Positions 5,352 to 6,333 of a DNA stretch of 6,333 nucleotides are shown piece by piece. The translations under genes were made by a program, and so were the position numbers. Under the pieces are notes generated by a model. It was not told the DNA's origin. It made no database searches and saw only the letters and a list, made by a program, of their open reading frames with translations. The first letter of the stretch is position 1, and each line of letters opens with the position of its first letter. The stretch comes from JAVZOV01 sp049976445. Its GTDB lineage: Archaea > Thermoproteota > Thermoprotei > Gearchaeales > WAQG01. The stretch spans positions 1 to 6,333 of the forward strand of contig JBMFIF010000081.1 of assembly GCA_049976445.1 (NCBI GenBank). The letters run 5' to 3'.

Positions 5352-6185
5352 CTAATCATTACTTTTTATAAAATTTAACACTTGTTTCTCAAACAATGTC
5401 AAGATCTTTTTTAATTCCTTAGTTTCCATGTAAAGTTCTTTGTAATCTACTTCTAAATATCTGTGTATAATAATATTTCTTAATCTAATATATGCAAGAA
5501 TTTTTTCTTTCAAGTCCTCACTTATTATACCATGCTTAAAACATTCTTCTATCACATCAGAGTAACTTAAAACAGGGCCCCATCCCATAACTGAAACTAT
5601 ATGCCTACACACATCAAGAATTGATTCCAAAATTAAATGAAAGCTTCTCTCTAATAACCTCTTAAGAACTTGAGAATTTTCAACCTCATCAACACTTTTA
5701 CTCAATACATATTTTCTTATGAATTGTAACTCATTTTTTGCAAAATCGATTCGTCTTTTAACTATGCTCACATTCACATTTGAAGGATCATCAGATTTAA
5801 CCCATTCACCTATATTGGCTTTCTGAATTTCATCATACTCAATATATTTTGCATTAATCTCATTAACTAATGTCTTCTCATAATCAATATGATCCAAAAG
5901 AATTATTCCATGCACAATGATCTCTTTTTTTAATTCTAAATCAGCTCTATCTAAATCAACTAAATCTATCATCTCCTCTTTCACACCTAAACTTTTTGAT
6001 AATTCTTTTACCAAACTACAAAGAACTTTATATTTATCCTTACCCAACACCTTAACAGCAATATCAATATCATGATGACTTTTTCCTCCCGTAACTAACG
6101 AACCAAACAAACATGCAAATGCAACACTCTTAACACCATTTAAAACATTTCTAACTCTACTCAACATATCATCACTTAACATCAT
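5352..6185 (-). CDS. MntA-HepT single-chain fusion (nucleotidyltransferase antitoxin + HEPN RNase toxin)
   Basis: Two domains normally encoded by adjacent genes are joined here in 277 residues. Residues ~5-100 are a minimal nucleotidyltransferase of MntA type: G28-S29-x9-D39-I-D41, with the third carboxylate D74 in IDLVDL. The GS-to-DxD gap is nine residues, one shorter than the usual ten. A linker of about 40 residues follows. Residues ~140-272 are a HepT-like HEPN domain, including LERSFHLILESILDVCRHI and the catalytic R236-N-x3-H241-R-Y243, which matches Rx4HxY. In the two-gene Shewanella system HepT is an RNase and MntA silences it by adding AMPs to the Tyr of that motif; all required residues are present here. 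Why the two are fused, and whether the toxin acts at all, is open. The start at 6185 is seven bases after the tnpB stop; Met2 (6182) and Met7 (6167) are alternatives. It converges on the oxidoreductase operon. Confidence 0.9.
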   Translation of the reverse strand: MMLSDDMLSRVRNVLNGVKSVAFACLFGSLVTGGKSHHDIDIAVKVLGKDKYKVLCSLVKELSKSLGVKEEMIDLVDLDRADLELKKEIIVHGIILLDHIDYEKTLVNEINAKYIEYDEIQKANIGEWVKSDDPSNVNVSIVKRRIDFAKNELQFIRKYVLSKSVDEVENSQVLKRLLERSFHLILESILDVCRHIVSVMGWGPVLSYSDVIEECFKHGIISEDLKEKILAYIRLRNIIIHRYLEVDYKELYMETKELKKILTLFEKQVLNFIKSND

Positions 6186-6192
6186 TACAACA

Positions 6193-6333
6193 TCATCTGA
6201 CCTCTTCCCCGTCCTGAAGGGGCAAGGGTTCCCCGAGGTCTCGAGGGTTACACCCCTTTACGGGTGCTACTGTAGAGTATAGTGCGTCTGAGTATTTATA
6301 TTTTACTCCACTCTGAAGGGTGAAGTTTGTCCT
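6193..6333 (-). CDS. tnpB: TnpB C-terminal end (partial, runs off the window)
   Basis: On the minus strand a frame is open from the right edge to TGA at 6195-6193, giving 46 residues. The tail contains STVAPVKGCNPRDLGEP and ends GEEVR, the poorly conserved but recognisable C-terminal tail of archaeal TnpB (IS200/IS605 or IS1341-type RNA-guided nuclease), downstream of the RuvC-III and zinc-ribbon region, which would lie outside the window. The call rests on this tail plus the GC-rich hairpin DNA that always accompanies the 3' end of such genes. The catalytic part is not visible, so I cannot tell whether the gene is intact. Its stop is seven bases from the MntA-HepT start on the same strand. 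Confidence 0.72.
   Translation of the reverse strand, partial: RTNFTLQSGVKYKYSDALYSTVAPVKGCNPRDLGEPLPLQDGEEVR
6197..6326 (-). ncRNA. Candidate omega-RNA scaffold and right end of an IS200/IS605-type element
   Basis: This stretch is much richer in G+C than the rest of the window and folds on the minus strand. One hairpin pairs ACTTCAC (6326-6320) with GTGGAGT (6311-6305). A second pairs CACCC (6266-6262) with GGGTG (6255-6251). An outer stem, GACCTC (6240-6235) with GAGGTC (6204-6199), encloses a third hairpin, CCCC (6222-6219) with GGGG (6210-6207). TnpB guide RNAs are known to cover the 3' end of tnpB and the element's right end, with the guide taken from the flanking DNA. Here the scaffold would end near 6197 and the guide would run into the start of the MntA-HepT gene. 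The exact RNA ends cannot be read from sequence. Confidence 0.5.
6291..6307 (-). promoter_or_regulatory. Possible internal TATA promoter inside the tnpB tail
   Basis: The minus strand reads AGTAAAATATAAATACT, a good TATA-like core within the tnpB frame. A transcript would start near 6270 and carry the GC-rich hairpins before the MntA-HepT start. It could drive the guide RNA, the downstream gene, or neither; it may also simply be coding sequence rich in A and T. Confidence 0.25.

Overview
The window looks like a thermophilic archaeon, probably Thermoproteota (Sulfolobales-like or a related acidophile lineage). The reasons are TATA-type promoters about 25 bp upstream of short or absent leaders, Shine-Dalgarno sequences of the GAGGTGAT type, an HTH_10 (bacterioopsin-activator type) regulator, and a TnpB tail of the kind common in archaeal IS200/IS605 elements. 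The DNA is strongly AT-rich except for the last ~110 bases. The lineage is an inference from style, not from a marker gene.

Left part (1-2421). A possible tail of an upstream gene (3-98) runs up to a complete AMP-forming acyl-CoA synthetase (101-1783, +). It faces, tail to tail with a 3-base gap, a small unrecognised protein (1787-2116, -). The 305 bases from 2117 to 2421 hold that gene's promoter and otherwise no convincing gene.

Centre (2422-5330). An HTH_10 transcription factor (-) is divergent from a two-gene operon for a heme-copper oxidoreductase: subunit II (3199-3753) and subunit I (3753-5330). The operon genes overlap by one base (TAATG) and are coupled by a strong Shine-Dalgarno. 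A perfect 26-bp palindrome sits between the two divergent TATA boxes and touches both, so it is a strong operator candidate. The enzyme is unusual. Subunit II keeps the CuA-loop spacing but has Ser for both Cys and Tyr for the first His. Subunit I keeps the heme ligands and the helix VII His pair, but has no histidine at all in helix VI, where the CuB His and the cross-linked Tyr should be; an Asp-x3-Asp stands there instead. It is therefore more likely a quinol-fed nitric oxide reductase-like member of the superfamily, or an enzyme with a new active site, than a standard terminal oxidase. The divergent regulator carries a CxxH-x9-CxxC cluster that could bind metal and sense the same chemistry (inference).

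Right part (5331-6333). A single-chain fusion of a MntA-type nucleotidyltransferase (antitoxin) and a HepT-type HEPN RNase (toxin) is encoded on the minus strand, convergent with the oxidase operon. Seven bases upstream of its start lies the stop codon of a partial tnpB, whose 3' end is GC-rich and folds into hairpins like the scaffold of an omega RNA. The toxin-antitoxin gene therefore begins where the mobile element ends, and the predicted guide region would run into its start codon. No tRNA, rRNA or CRISPR array was seen.
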